The position numbers and the translations under genes are program-made. From JAJPIG01 sp035531675 (GTDB lineage Bacteria > Desulfobacterota > Binatia > Binatales > Binataceae): a DNA stretch of 64,000 nt. Each line of letters opens with the position of its first letter. Positions within the stretch are counted from its first letter, which is position 1. Below the pieces are notes generated by a model. The model did no database searches. It saw nothing but the letters and a program-made list of their open reading frames with translations, and was not told where the DNA came from. The stretch covers positions 1-64,000 of the forward strand of contig DATKSL010000027.1 in the NCBI GenBank assembly GCA_035531675.1, read 5' to 3'. Below, in pieces: positions 22,202 to 31,176 of the stretch.

Positions 22202-24871
22202 TCAGGCGCTCTGGCCAAGCTGGTTGAGTTGCGCTTCCAGCCGGATTTTTTGCGCGCCGAGCTCGACCACTTTATCTTCCGTTTCCTGCCGAGCTTCCGG
22301 CGACGCCTTGCTCTGAAAGTCGGGGCTGCTCATCCGCGCCACGTGCCTTTCCAGGTGCGACACGACCTCTTTCAGCTTCTTCTGCAACGCGGCCCAGGTC
22401 TTCTGGAAATCGAATTCCGCCGGCGCATCGATGCCGGCTTCGCCCCAGGCCAGTTGGGTGAAGATGAAATGGCCTGCGGGCTGGGCCTGCTCGTCGAGTA
22501 TCGTAAGTTCGTCCAGTTTTCCCAATGTCATCGCGTAGGTTTTCCAACCTGCCAGATTCAGATCGCCGCCCGAAACGACCTTGAGCAGTGCGCGTCCACG
22601 GGCGCCGGGATGAAACCCCAGCAGCGAGCGCATCGAGTTGATCGCGCCGGTCACCTCGATGCAGTGCGCCATCGCGGTCTGCTCGGCGGCCGAAAGCAGC
22701 GGTTTATCGCCGATTTCGGGGAAGCGCGCGATCGCGAGATGGGGCGCCAGCTCGGCGTCGTCGATATACGGGCGAATCACCTGCCAGATCTCCTCCGAGA
22801 TGAACGGCATGAACGGATGCAGCATCCGCAGCAGCCGATCGAGGCATCGCACCAGCACCCAGCGCGTCGCCGCCTGCGCCTCGCCGCCGGATTTCAACGG
22901 CTCCTTGGCCAGCTCGATATACCAGTCACAGAACTCGTGCCAGGTGAACTGGTAAAGCCGGAGCGACGCAACATTGAATTCGTACCCGTCGATAGCGCGC
23001 GTGACGTCGCTGATAGCGCTGTCGAGCCGGTCGAGTATCCAGCGTTCGGCCAGCCGCAGCCGGCCGATCTCCGCCGGCGGCGGGAGCGGCTGCGGCGCGC
23101 CTTCGAGGTTCATCATCGTGAAGCGCGCGGCGTTCCAGATTTTGTTGGCGAAGGCTCGTGAAGCCGCCAACCGGTCATCCGACAGGACCAAATCGCGCCC
23201 CTGCACCGCCAGTTGCGCGAGCGTGAAGCGCACTGCGTCGGTGCCGTAGCGTTCAATGATCTCTAACGGATCGACCACGTTGCCGCGCGACTTGGTCATC
23301 TTCTTGCCAAACTGGTCGCGCACCAGCGGCGTGATATAGACGTCGCGGAACGGCACGTCGTCCATGAAGCGCAGCCCCATCATCATCATCCGCGCAACCC
23401 AGAAGAAAATGATATCAAAGCCGGTGATCAGCAGGCTGGTCGGATAATAGGTCTTGAGGTCGGCGCTCTCATCCGGCCATCCCAGGGTCGAGAACGGCCA
23501 CAGCGCCGAGCTGAACCAGGTGTCGAGCACGTCTTCATCCTGGCGCATCGCACCGCCGCAGGTTGGGCATTTCTCGGGCGGCGCCGCGGCTACGATCGGC
23601 TCCGGGTTCTCGCAGCTCGTACACCAGTAGGCCGGAATCCGATGGCCCCACCATAGCTGGCGCGAGATGCACCAGTCGTGGATGTTCTCCATCCAATCGA
23701 AGTAGGTTCTCTCCCAGCGCTGCGGATGGAACCGGGTGCGGCCGTCGCGCACCGCCGCGATCGCGGGGTCGGCCAGCGGCTTGATGCGCACGTACCACTG
23801 CGGCGAGAGCATCGGCTCGACCACCGTTTCGCATCGCGAGCATACGCCGATCGCATGCGGATGCGGCTCGATTTTTTCGAGCAATCCTTCGCCTTCAAGG
23901 TCCGCGACCACCCGCTTGCGGCACTCCTCGCGCGTCAGTCCGCGATACGGCCCGGCCTGCTCGTTCATCCGCGCATGCTCGTCCATCACAGCGATCTGCT
24001 CGAGCCCGTGGCGGCGGCCGATTTCGAAGTCCGCCGGATCGTGCGCCGGAGTTATCTTGAGCGCGCCGGTGCCGAACTCGCGGTCGACCGCCTGGTCGGC
24101 GATGATCGGAATCTCGCGTCCCAGCAGCGGCAGCCGCACCATCTTGCCGACCATCGAGGCATAGCGCGGATCGGCGGCATTCACCGCCACCGCCGTATCG
24201 CCCAGCATCGTCTCGGGCCGCGTGGTGGCGACGATTATCGCACCGGAGCCGTCGGCGAACGGATAGCGAACGTAGTAGAGGCGGCCATCGGATTGCTTGT
24301 GATCGACTTCCAGGTCGGAGAGCGCGGTCTCGCAGCGCGGGCACCAGTTGATCAGCCGCCGGTCGCGATAGATCAGGCCGTCGCGATGGAGCCGGACGAA
24401 GACCTCGGTCACCGCGCGCGACAGCCCCGGATCGAGCGTGAAGCGTTCGCGGCTCCAATCGCACGAGGCGCCGAGCCGGCGCAGTTGGTTCAGGATGCGG
24501 CCGCCGTAGGTCTCGCGCCATTGCCATACGCGCTCGACGAACGCTTCGCGGCCGAGCTGATGGCGGTTGAGGCCTTCCTTGGCGAGCTCGCGCTCGACCA
24601 CGTTCTGGGTCGCGATACCGGCGTGGTCGGTGCCGGGCAGCCATAACGTGTTGTAGCCCTGCATCCGGCGGGCGCGCACAATCACGTCATGCAGGGTGAC
24701 GTTGAGGGCATGGCCGAGATGGAGTTGGCCGGTGACGTTGGGCGGCGGGATGACGATCGAGAAGACCTTGCCGGCGCGGGTGGGATCCGCCTTGAAGTAG
24801 CCCAGCTCGACCCATTTATCGAACCAGCGCTCCTGCGCGGATTTGGGATCGAATGTCTTGTCGAGTTCCAC
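22202..24871 (-). CDS. valS: valyl-tRNA synthetase
   Basis: About 889 residues from GTG 24871; a TTG seven codons upstream is also possible. The class I HIGH motif appears as HLGH in PPPNVTGQLHLGHALN and KMSKS as KKMTKSRGN. The editing domain holds TTRPETMLGDTAVAVN. An extra CxxC pair (TSCENP ... CPTCGG) gives a zinc knuckle in the connective region. The C-terminal coiled coil typical of ValS is present (ALQKKLKEVVSHLERHVARM). Length is normal. Confidence 0.95.
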   Translation of the reverse strand: MELDKTFDPKSAQERWFDKWVELGYFKADPTRAGKVFSIVIPPPNVTGQLHLGHALNVTLHDVIVRARRMQGYNTLWLPGTDHAGIATQNVVERELAKEGLNRHQLGREAFVERVWQWRETYGGRILNQLRRLGASCDWSRERFTLDPGLSRAVTEVFVRLHRDGLIYRDRRLINWCPRCETALSDLEVDHKQSDGRLYYVRYPFADGSGAIIVATTRPETMLGDTAVAVNAADPRYASMVGKMVRLPLLGREIPIIADQAVDREFGTGALKITPAHDPADFEIGRRHGLEQIAVMDEHARMNEQAGPYRGLTREECRKRVVADLEGEGLLEKIEPHPHAIGVCSRCETVVEPMLSPQWYVRIKPLADPAIAAVRDGRTRFHPQRWERTYFDWMENIHDWCISRQLWWGHRIPAYWCTSCENPEPIVAAAPPEKCPTCGGAMRQDEDVLDTWFSSALWPFSTLGWPDESADLKTYYPTSLLITGFDIIFFWVARMMMMGLRFMDDVPFRDVYITPLVRDQFGKKMTKSRGNVVDPLEIIERYGTDAVRFTLAQLAVQGRDLVLSDDRLAASRAFANKIWNAARFTMMNLEGAPQPLPPPAEIGRLRLAERWILDRLDSAISDVTRAIDGYEFNVASLRLYQFTWHEFCDWYIELAKEPLKSGGEAQAATRWVLVRCLDRLLRMLHPFMPFISEEIWQVIRPYIDDAELAPHLAIARFPEIGDKPLLSAAEQTAMAHCIEVTGAINSMRSLLGFHPGARGRALLKVVSGGDLNLAGWKTYAMTLGKLDELTILDEQAQPAGHFIFTQLAWGEAGIDAPAEFDFQKTWAALQKKLKEVVSHLERHVARMSSPDFQSKASPEARQETEDKVVELGAQKIRLEAQLNQLGQSA

Positions 24872-24903
24872 CGCTGCCCTGTCAACCCACAATCAGTAAG
24901 CAA

Positions 24904-24925
24904 GAGGGCGCCCAATCGCGCCCTC
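24904..24925 (-). terminator. hairpin between tRNA-Leu and valS
   Basis: An 8-bp perfect stem, GAGGGCGC / GCGCCCTC, with a six-base loop. On the minus strand it is followed by TTGCTT, a modest T-run, so it may end the tRNA-Leu transcript before valS. Confidence 0.45.
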
Positions 24926-25041
24926 GCGCAAATCATATTGACAGCTACGAAGGGGTTGCAAGCCGTCGGTTTGATCGCCGCCGCGTTTTCATCGGAGCCG
25001 ACGAGAAGCATCGTCGGCGGCTGGTGCTAGCCGCGGACGGC

Positions 25042-25127
25042 TGGTGCGAGAGGGGGGACTTGAACCCCCACGGAGTTGCCTCCACAAGGTCCTGAGCCTT
25101 GCGCGTCTGCCGTTCCGCCACTCTCGC
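25042..25127 (-). tRNA. tRNA-Leu (CAG)
   Basis: 86 bases on the minus strand, including an encoded CCA. The acceptor stem GCGAGAG pairs with CTCTCGC. The anticodon loop is CTCAGGA with anticodon CAG. There is a long variable arm, as expected for Leu, and a standard T-loop (GTTCAAGTC). It lies upstream of valS. Confidence 0.95.
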
Positions 25128-25144
25128 GTGCGTGCAGCATTAAG

Positions 25145-25173
25145 GGTTTAATCGGCGGAGCGCGGCAATTCAA
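25145..25173 (-). promoter_or_regulatory. candidate promoter of tRNA-Leu
   Basis: On the minus strand TTGAAT (25173-25168), a 17-bp spacer and TAAACC (25150-25145), placing the start a few bases before the mature tRNA. Confidence 0.4.
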
Positions 25174-25267
25174 GGCAGGGCCGTGCGATGAGCGATCCGG
25201 CGGCGTGCGGGGGACGCGTCGGGAAGGCGGGATTTTGCACAGCGAGCGGAATAGAATCCCCGGTTCA

Positions 25268-26023
25268 ATGGCGAAGACAGGGAAATCGGCGGCGCCGGTA
25301 AGCGCCCGGGTAATCGGCGCGATCGACCTGGTTCCGGCTGCGCCGGCCGGCGGCCTCGCGCTCGATATCAGCGCCGGCGACGGCGCGTCGACGCGGATGC
25401 TCCGGGGGCGCGGATGGCGCGTAGTGTCGACCGAGCGCCGCGCCACGGCTCGCGGCTGGGTCAGCGCCGACCTGCACGACCATCTGCCGTTTCGCGCCGC
25501 GAGCTTCGACCTGGTCGTGATGCTCGAGGTGATCGAGCACGTCGCCGACATCCCGCGGGTGTTCGGCGAGATCGCGCGCGTGCTCAAGCCCGGCGCTGCC
25601 GCGATCCTCTCGACTCCCAACCGGCTCAACGTCACCTCGCGCATCCATTACCTGCTGAGCGGCTTCTACAAGGGACGGCGCGCGCCGCTGCCCTATCGCT
25701 ACACGGTCGACGACGGCCGCAACTGGCACGTGATGGGACTCAACGATCTGCACTGGATCGCGCACGGCGAGGGGCTGCACCTGGAGGCGCTCGGCCGCAG
25801 CCGGCGCAAGCTGCGCGCCTGGATCTACGCGCCGATCTTCTACCTCCCGATCAAGCTGTTCTCCTGGCAGCTCTATGTTCGCGGCGTCAGCGAGCCCGAG
25901 CAGGCGCGTATCAACCGCCAACTCTACGCCCTGATGACCAGCGCGCCGCTGCTGATGGACGAGAACCTGGTGATGCTGTTTCGCAAGAGCGGGGGTAATC
26001 ACAACGGTCGGGGACAGACGTGA
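25268..26023 (+). CDS. class I SAM-dependent methyltransferase
   Basis: 251 residues from the ATG at 25268. Motif I is degenerate (LALDISAGDGAST, in place of DxGxGxG). The SAM-binding fold continues with LPFRAASFDLVVMLEVIEHV, typical of Methyltransf_11-type enzymes, and the KPGAAAILSTPN strand. The C-terminal part resembles methyltransferases found with glycan or lipid-linked sugar genes. It overlaps the next glycosyltransferase gene by four bases (GTGA), so the two are translationally coupled and probably act on the same glycan. Confidence 0.8.
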   Translation: MAKTGKSAAPVSARVIGAIDLVPAAPAGGLALDISAGDGASTRMLRGRGWRVVSTERRATARGWVSADLHDHLPFRAASFDLVVMLEVIEHVADIPRVFGEIARVLKPGAAAILSTPNRLNVTSRIHYLLSGFYKGRRAPLPYRYTVDDGRNWHVMGLNDLHWIAHGEGLHLEALGRSRRKLRAWIYAPIFYLPIKLFSWQLYVRGVSEPEQARINRQLYALMTSAPLLMDENLVMLFRKSGGNHNGRGQT

Positions 26024-26901
26024 GACTGTCGCTGATAATCGCAACCTGTAAACGTCCCGCGTCGCTGGCGCGGCTGATTGAGAGCCTGGCGCCCCAACTC
26101 GACGACGAGGCGGAATTATTGATCGCCGAAAACGGCAGCGCTCGCCAATCCGAGATTCCCCGGGTCGAGGGGCGCATCATCCATTTATACGAGCGGGCGC
26201 CCGGCAAGTGCCGGGTGCAGAATCTCGCTATCGCGCAGGCGCGCGGCGAAATCCTCGGCTTTATCGATGACGACGTGACGGTGTGTCCCGACTACCTCTT
26301 CCGGGTCGGCCATTTCTTTGCGCGCCATCCGGAGTTCGCCGCGATGAAGGGGCGCGTTCGCGCGCAGAAAGATCCGGTGCAGGTCGCCGGCCGCAATGCC
26401 GTCTACCTCGATCTGCCGCTGGTCGATCACGGCGAAGAGGTGGTCGAGGTTGCGGGCGTCCTCGGGGTCAACATGGCGTTTCGCGCCACGCTGTTCAATC
26501 GCGTCGGTCCGTTCGACGAACGACTCGGTCCGGGAGCCGCCGGCCATGAAGAGGAAACCGAGATGTCGGCGCGCCTGCGAAGCGCCGGCTATCGGATCGG
26601 CTACGCGCCCGGCGCGATCGTCTATCACGAGGTCGACCCGGCGCGGGCCGACCCCGCGCGCTTTATCCGCGTCGCGCGCGAACGCGGACGCTGCCGCGTG
26701 ATCCATGAACACCACTCGCTCGGCCGGGTCCGGATCGATCGGACGGTGGCGGCGCTGCGCCTGGGGATCGTCCGACTGTCGGGGGCCGAGCCCAAGCGGA
26801 TGGCGCGCGAGCAAAAGCGCTTCGCGATTATGGACGGGATGCTCGAAGGGCTGCGCGAGCAGCAATCGGGTGCCGACGGCGCAGCCGGGCGATCATCGTA
26901 G
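26020..26901 (+). CDS. glycosyltransferase family 2
   Basis: 293 residues from the GTG that overlaps the methyltransferase stop. The GT-A fold begins LSLIIATCKRPASLARLIES, the donor-binding region contains GFIDDDVTVCPDYL (the DxD-like acidic triplet), and FNRVGPFDERLGPGAAGHEEE is the acceptor-loop signature. It probably adds a sugar to a surface polysaccharide or lipid carrier at the inner membrane. The 3' end overlaps the convergent GT4 gene by nine bases. Confidence 0.88.
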   Translation: MRLSLIIATCKRPASLARLIESLAPQLDDEAELLIAENGSARQSEIPRVEGRIIHLYERAPGKCRVQNLAIAQARGEILGFIDDDVTVCPDYLFRVGHFFARHPEFAAMKGRVRAQKDPVQVAGRNAVYLDLPLVDHGEEVVEVAGVLGVNMAFRATLFNRVGPFDERLGPGAAGHEEETEMSARLRSAGYRIGYAPGAIVYHEVDPARADPARFIRVARERGRCRVIHEHHSLGRVRIDRTVAALRLGIVRLSGAEPKRMAREQKRFAIMDGMLEGLREQQSGADGAAGRSS

Positions 26902-28014
26902 CGCGTCGATCAGCTCGATAAAGCGGCGGCCGTACTCGTCCCAGGTACAACGCTCGGCCGCAGCACGCACGGCCCCGCGGAACTCGGCGCGCCGCTCGAT
27001 CAACTCGCCGAGCTTCTCGGCAATTTCTCCCGGGTTGGTCGGATCGTTCACCACGAAGCGGCGCATCGGCTCGGGCATCAACTCGGAAACGCCGGAGGTG
27101 GCGCTGGTCAGGGGCGGCAGGCCACTCGCCATCGCCTCCATCACGACGTTGCCGAAGGGTTCGAACAGCGACGGCATCGCGAACAGATCGGCGGCGCCGA
27201 AAATATCGCTGATATCGCGCCGGCGCCCGGCGAAGTGCACGCGGCCGGCCACGCCCAACCGATGGCACAGGCGGCGGAACTTCAACGCCGTGCGATCCTC
27301 GCCGACCACCACCAGCCAGGCATCGCGCGCGACCCGCGGCCAGGCTCTGATCAGGAATTCGAGGCCCTTGCGTGCGAAGCCGTTGCCGGCAAACACCACC
27401 AGCGGCCCCGCCCCCGTGACTCCCAGTCGCCGCCTGACTGACGCGCGCGCGCTGTCGTCCACGGCCGGCCGGAAGCGATCGGCGTCGACGCCGTTATAAA
27501 TCGTGACTACGCGCTCCGGAGCGAGAGCGAATTCGCGCATCAGATCGTCGCGCACCAGGTTGGAAACCGCGACCGTCCGCCGGAGCGTCGGAGCGGCGAA
27601 GCCGCGGCGCTCAACCGCCATCTGCGCGCGATGATAGGCGCTGAGCCACATCGCGCGGCCGGCGACCGGCCCCCGCCATCGCTGGGCCGCGCGTACATAG
27701 CTGATATGCGCGCCGCCGCCCGAGCGCATCACGTCGGCGCCGATCGCACGGGCAAAGCTCACCACCAGCTCCGCACCCTCGCGCCGCGCCAGCGCGGGGG
27801 CGGCACTGGCGAAGCGCCATACTCGAAGCGCGCGGCCAGGCGCGCGAGTCGGCACGGCGCGGACGGTCCACGACGGGGCCGCGGCGCGCACCTCGTCCGC
27901 GTAGATGGCCAACTCGTGACCAGCCTCGCGGAGGTATTGCGCCGTGACGATCAGATCCCGTTCGGTGCCGCCCCCGGACGGGTCGAAGCGGCGCGCGATC
28001 AATGCGATACGCAT
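26893..28014 (-). CDS. glycosyltransferase family 4
   Basis: 373 residues from the ATG before RIALIARRFDPSGGGTERDL. The GT-B fold is seen: an N-terminal acceptor domain with GG near the start and a C-terminal donor domain with VFAGNGFARKGLEFLIRA, then LFAMPSLFEPFGNVVMEAMASGLP, where the E-x-x-G-x-x-x-x-E signature appears as EPFGNVVME. A lipopolysaccharide core heptosyl or glucosyl transfer would fit (WaaG-like pattern), but the substrate is not proven. Confidence 0.88.
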   Translation of the reverse strand: MRIALIARRFDPSGGGTERDLIVTAQYLREAGHELAIYADEVRAAAPSWTVRAVPTRAPGRALRVWRFASAAPALARREGAELVVSFARAIGADVMRSGGGAHISYVRAAQRWRGPVAGRAMWLSAYHRAQMAVERRGFAAPTLRRTVAVSNLVRDDLMREFALAPERVVTIYNGVDADRFRPAVDDSARASVRRRLGVTGAGPLVVFAGNGFARKGLEFLIRAWPRVARDAWLVVVGEDRTALKFRRLCHRLGVAGRVHFAGRRRDISDIFGAADLFAMPSLFEPFGNVVMEAMASGLPPLTSATSGVSELMPEPMRRFVVNDPTNPGEIAEKLGELIERRAEFRGAVRAAAERCTWDEYGRRFIELIDALR

Positions 28015-28121
28015 CGCGCTCCGGTCCGGCTCAGCGCCCAACGCGGCTGCGGATTTCGGCCACTACGCTGCGGTTTAATCATGTTTATGCTAGCGTTTTG
28101 CGCGGAGGTCGGGTTGCGGCG

Positions 28122-29432
28122 ATGATCGAGATTCAATGCACCAGTTGTCACACCCGTTATCGGATCGACGAACGGGTATTGCCCGAGGATACCCCGACTT
28201 TCAAGTGCTCGCGATGCGGTCATGTGTTCAGTGCCGAGCCGCGCGGCGCCCGGCGTCCGGCGGCGCCCAAAGAAAGCAGCGAGGCCCAGGAGCAAGGCAG
28301 CCAACCCGCGCCGCGCCAGCCGTCACGGCGAGCTGCCGCACTGAAGTCTGCGGCGACCTTGAACGCGCGCCCCGCGACGCCCGCCGTCGAGCCCGTCGCG
28401 CCGCCAGCGCCTCCCCCGGCGCAGACCGCTCCGCCACACGCGTCCGCAGCGCCGTCCGAGCCGCAGAATCGAGCCCCTGCTCCCCCGGCAAGTGAGCCGC
28501 GGGCTGAAGAGGCCGCCGCGCCGGAAGCTCCGCTGTCCGAGCCGCCCGCCGCCGAGCTGGCGCGATCTTTCGCCGCGCCCTCATCGGAAGAGCCGCCTGC
28601 GGGCGAGAATCTCACCTTCGATTTCGATGATACCCCGACCCTGGAGGATGACCCGGAAGCCGCCGTGGATCGCCACCACGGCGATTGGCGCGTCGGCGAC
28701 GACCCGGCAGAGGTCGCGAGCCATCGCGGCCCGATTTCATCGCCACCGCTGGCCGCGCCGCACCCGTCCGCATCCGCCGACGAAGTGGAGGCCCCGGAAG
28801 ACGAGGTATTTTTCAGCGAGCGCGCCACGATTCCGGATCATCCGCCGTACGTCCCCGACCACTCGCGAGTCCATTCGACGGGGTTCGTGCTGGGACTGTT
28901 CGTGATGGTGGTGCTGCTGTTCGGAGCCGGCAGCCTGCTGATCTGTAACGCGCCGGTAGCGAGCGCCGAGTTTTTGAACACCCTACCGGGTATCGCGGGC
29001 CGTTTCGCATCACCGATCGTTCCGGCGCGGCTGGTTGCGCTCAAAGATGTGAATGCGAATTATCGAACTATCAAGGGCAACCGGGCGCTGGTAATCACCG
29101 GCAATGCGATCAACGTCGGCACCGCCCCGCTTCATACCGTGCAACTGGCGGCCTCGCTAATCGATAGTTCACAGCGACCGGTGGCGGGCGGAACGGTCTT
29201 TTGCGGCAACAACGTCTCGCCGACCATGATCGGTGAGATGACGCCGCAGGAACTCGAGTTTTTCCAAAGGCTCGGGCCGCCCCGGCACTTCATCATGAAG
29301 CCGCTGGTTCCCACGCGCTTCACGATGGTGTTCATCAACCCGCCGGCTGCCGTCAGCAGCTTTTCGATCGCGGTGGCGAAAGCGCAGCCGGCTTCGTCCG
29401 ACGAGCTGGCCCGGCAGACGCCGGCCAACTGA
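28122..29432 (+). CDS. MJ0042 zinc-ribbon and DUF3426-like membrane protein
   Basis: 436 residues. The N-terminus is a zinc ribbon (Cys6, Cys9, Cys29, Cys32; CTSCHTRYRIDER...CSRCGHVF), the MJ0042 type common in deltaproteobacteria. Residues 40-240 are a long Pro/Ala/Glu-rich, probably disordered linker. A single transmembrane helix (GFVLGLFVMVVLLFGAGSLL) follows, then a DUF3426-like beta-rich domain on the far side of the membrane. The first start after the promoter region is the ATG at 28122. Role unknown; the zinc-ribbon plus membrane plus external domain plan suggests a signalling or assembly factor. Confidence 0.82.
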   Translation: MIEIQCTSCHTRYRIDERVLPEDTPTFKCSRCGHVFSAEPRGARRPAAPKESSEAQEQGSQPAPRQPSRRAAALKSAATLNARPATPAVEPVAPPAPPPAQTAPPHASAAPSEPQNRAPAPPASEPRAEEAAAPEAPLSEPPAAELARSFAAPSSEEPPAGENLTFDFDDTPTLEDDPEAAVDRHHGDWRVGDDPAEVASHRGPISSPPLAAPHPSASADEVEAPEDEVFFSERATIPDHPPYVPDHSRVHSTGFVLGLFVMVVLLFGAGSLLICNAPVASAEFLNTLPGIAGRFASPIVPARLVALKDVNANYRTIKGNRALVITGNAINVGTAPLHTVQLAASLIDSSQRPVAGGTVFCGNNVSPTMIGEMTPQELEFFQRLGPPRHFIMKPLVPTRFTMVFINPPAAVSSFSIAVAKAQPASSDELARQTPAN

Positions 29433-29433
29433 G

Positions 29434-29823
29434 CTACTCCTTCTCCTTGCCGACCAGTTGTTCGTACTCCTCGCTGTCGAGCAGGTCCTCGAAGTCGGCG
29501 GTATCGCTGATGCGGACCTTCACCAGCCAGCCGTCGCCGTAGGGATCTTCGTTGACGATTTCCGGGCTCTCCGGCAAATCTTCGTTAATCTCGATAACCG
29601 TACCGCTGACCGGCGCGTAGATGTCGGATACGGCCTTGACCGACTCGACCACTCCGAACGGATCGTCCTTGCTGATCTTGTCTCCCACCGACGGCAGTTC
29701 GACATAGACGATCTCGCCCAGTTGATCCTGCGCGTGATCGGTTATGCCGATGGTAGCCACCGAACCTTCGGTCGCGACCCATTCATGTTCCTTCGAGTAT
29801 TTGAGTCCCGACGGGGTCTCCAT
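29434..29823 (-). CDS. gcvH: glycine cleavage system H protein
   Basis: 129 residues from the ATG before ETPSGLKYSKEHEWV. The lipoyl-lysine is Lys63 in VVESVKAVSDIYAP, and ITDHAQDQLGEIVYVELP is standard. H protein shuttles the aminomethyl group among P, T and L proteins. None of those is adjacent, so this may be an orphan H protein that could also serve in lipoyl transfer. It converges on the zinc-ribbon gene. Confidence 0.95.
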   Translation of the reverse strand: METPSGLKYSKEHEWVATEGSVATIGITDHAQDQLGEIVYVELPSVGDKISKDDPFGVVESVKAVSDIYAPVSGTVIEINEDLPESPEIVNEDPYGDGWLVKVRISDTADFEDLLDSEEYEQLVGKEKE

Positions 29824-30030
29824 AACCTCCTCCCGCAAGATGCTGGAAACGGCGCCGGGGCTCGGCGCCCCGATGCGCCATGCGCTGCCAGTTCATCATC
29901 TTTCATCAAGCGCACCGTAAAACCGCTTGTCAAGTTCTCCGCACTGCGCGCAACCGGCGGCGCAAGCGGGTTTCGGCTGCTGACTTTTGTTCCACGATCG
30001 GTAATGGTTGCGCGTTGAGGTAACACGAAC

Positions 30031-31137
30031 ATGATCGTGGGCGTGCCCCGAGAGATCAAGGCGGAAGAACAGCGGGTTGCACTCACGCCCGCCGGAGTCC
30101 CGGCTTTCGTTCACCACGGCCATACGGTTCTGATCGAACGCGGCGCCGGCGTCGGCAGCGATCTGCACGATCACGCCTACCGCGCCGCGGGCGCCAAAAT
30201 CCTCGACTCGGCGGCCAAGGTCTGGCAGCGCGCCGACCTGATCCTGAAGGTCAAGGAGCCGCAGCATTCGGAATTCCGCTACTTGCGTCCCGGCCTGATC
30301 CTGTTCACCTACCTGCATCTGGCGCCCGACCAGGCCCAGGCGCGCGAACTGCTGCGCCGGCGCGTGAGCGCGCTGGGCTACGAAACCGTGCAGCTCGACG
30401 ATCATACTCTGCCGCTGCTGGCGCCGATGAGCGAGATTGCGGGCGCCCTTTCGGTGCAGGCCGGCGCCTGGTGCCTGCAGGCGCAAAACGGGGGGCGCGG
30501 CGTGCTGTTGAGCGGCGCCCCGGGGGTGCGGCCCGGCAAGGTGCTGGTGCTGGGCGGCGGCATCGCCGGCTACAACGCTTCGCGGGTGGCGGCCGGGGTG
30601 GGCGCCGAAGTGACGATCATGGACGTCAATCCCTCGCGCCTGCGCTACCTCAACGAACTGTTCGGCGGCCGCGTCACCACGGTGATGTCGAATCGCGCCG
30701 CGATCGAGGAGGAAGTCGCGCAGGCCGACCTGGTGGTCGGCACCGTGCTGGTGCCGGGGGCGCGTGCGCCGCGACTTATCAGCATCGCCACGGTGAAGCG
30801 GATGAAACGCGGCGCGGCGATCGTCGACGTCTCTATCGATCAGGGCGGCGTCGCGGAAACCTCACGCCCCACCACCCACGCCCGCCCGATCTATCGCGAG
30901 CACGACGTGGTCCATTACTGCGTGACCAACATGCCGGGCGCGGTGCCCCATACCTCGACCTATGCGCTCACCAATGCGACGCTCTCGTACGCGCTGGAAA
31001 TCGCCGACCACGGCCTGCTCGAGGCCGGCCAGCGCGATTCGGCGCTGCGCCGCGGCGTGAACACCTACGACGGGCGGGTGGTCCATCCGGCGGTCGCCGA
31101 ATCGCTCAAGATGCGTCCCTATTCGCCGTGGGAGTAG
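30031..31137 (+). CDS. ald: alanine dehydrogenase
   Basis: 368 residues. The start MIVGVPREIKAEEQRVALTP is typical. The substrate-binding domain contains KVKEPQHSEF, with the active-site Lys, and YLHLAPDQ, with the catalytic His. The Rossmann fold is VLVLGGGIAGYNASRVAAGVGA. It interconverts L-alanine and pyruvate plus ammonia with NAD. Length matches the family. It is a monocistronic gene by spacing (192 bases from the divergent gcvH). Confidence 0.95.
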   Translation: MIVGVPREIKAEEQRVALTPAGVPAFVHHGHTVLIERGAGVGSDLHDHAYRAAGAKILDSAAKVWQRADLILKVKEPQHSEFRYLRPGLILFTYLHLAPDQAQARELLRRRVSALGYETVQLDDHTLPLLAPMSEIAGALSVQAGAWCLQAQNGGRGVLLSGAPGVRPGKVLVLGGGIAGYNASRVAAGVGAEVTIMDVNPSRLRYLNELFGGRVTTVMSNRAAIEEEVAQADLVVGTVLVPGARAPRLISIATVKRMKRGAAIVDVSIDQGGVAETSRPTTHARPIYREHDVVHYCVTNMPGAVPHTSTYALTNATLSYALEIADHGLLEAGQRDSALRRGVNTYDGRVVHPAVAESLKMRPYSPWE

Positions 31138-31176
31138 GCGCGCCGGGGCGTCGATGACGGCCGCGGCGAAGCGCCA

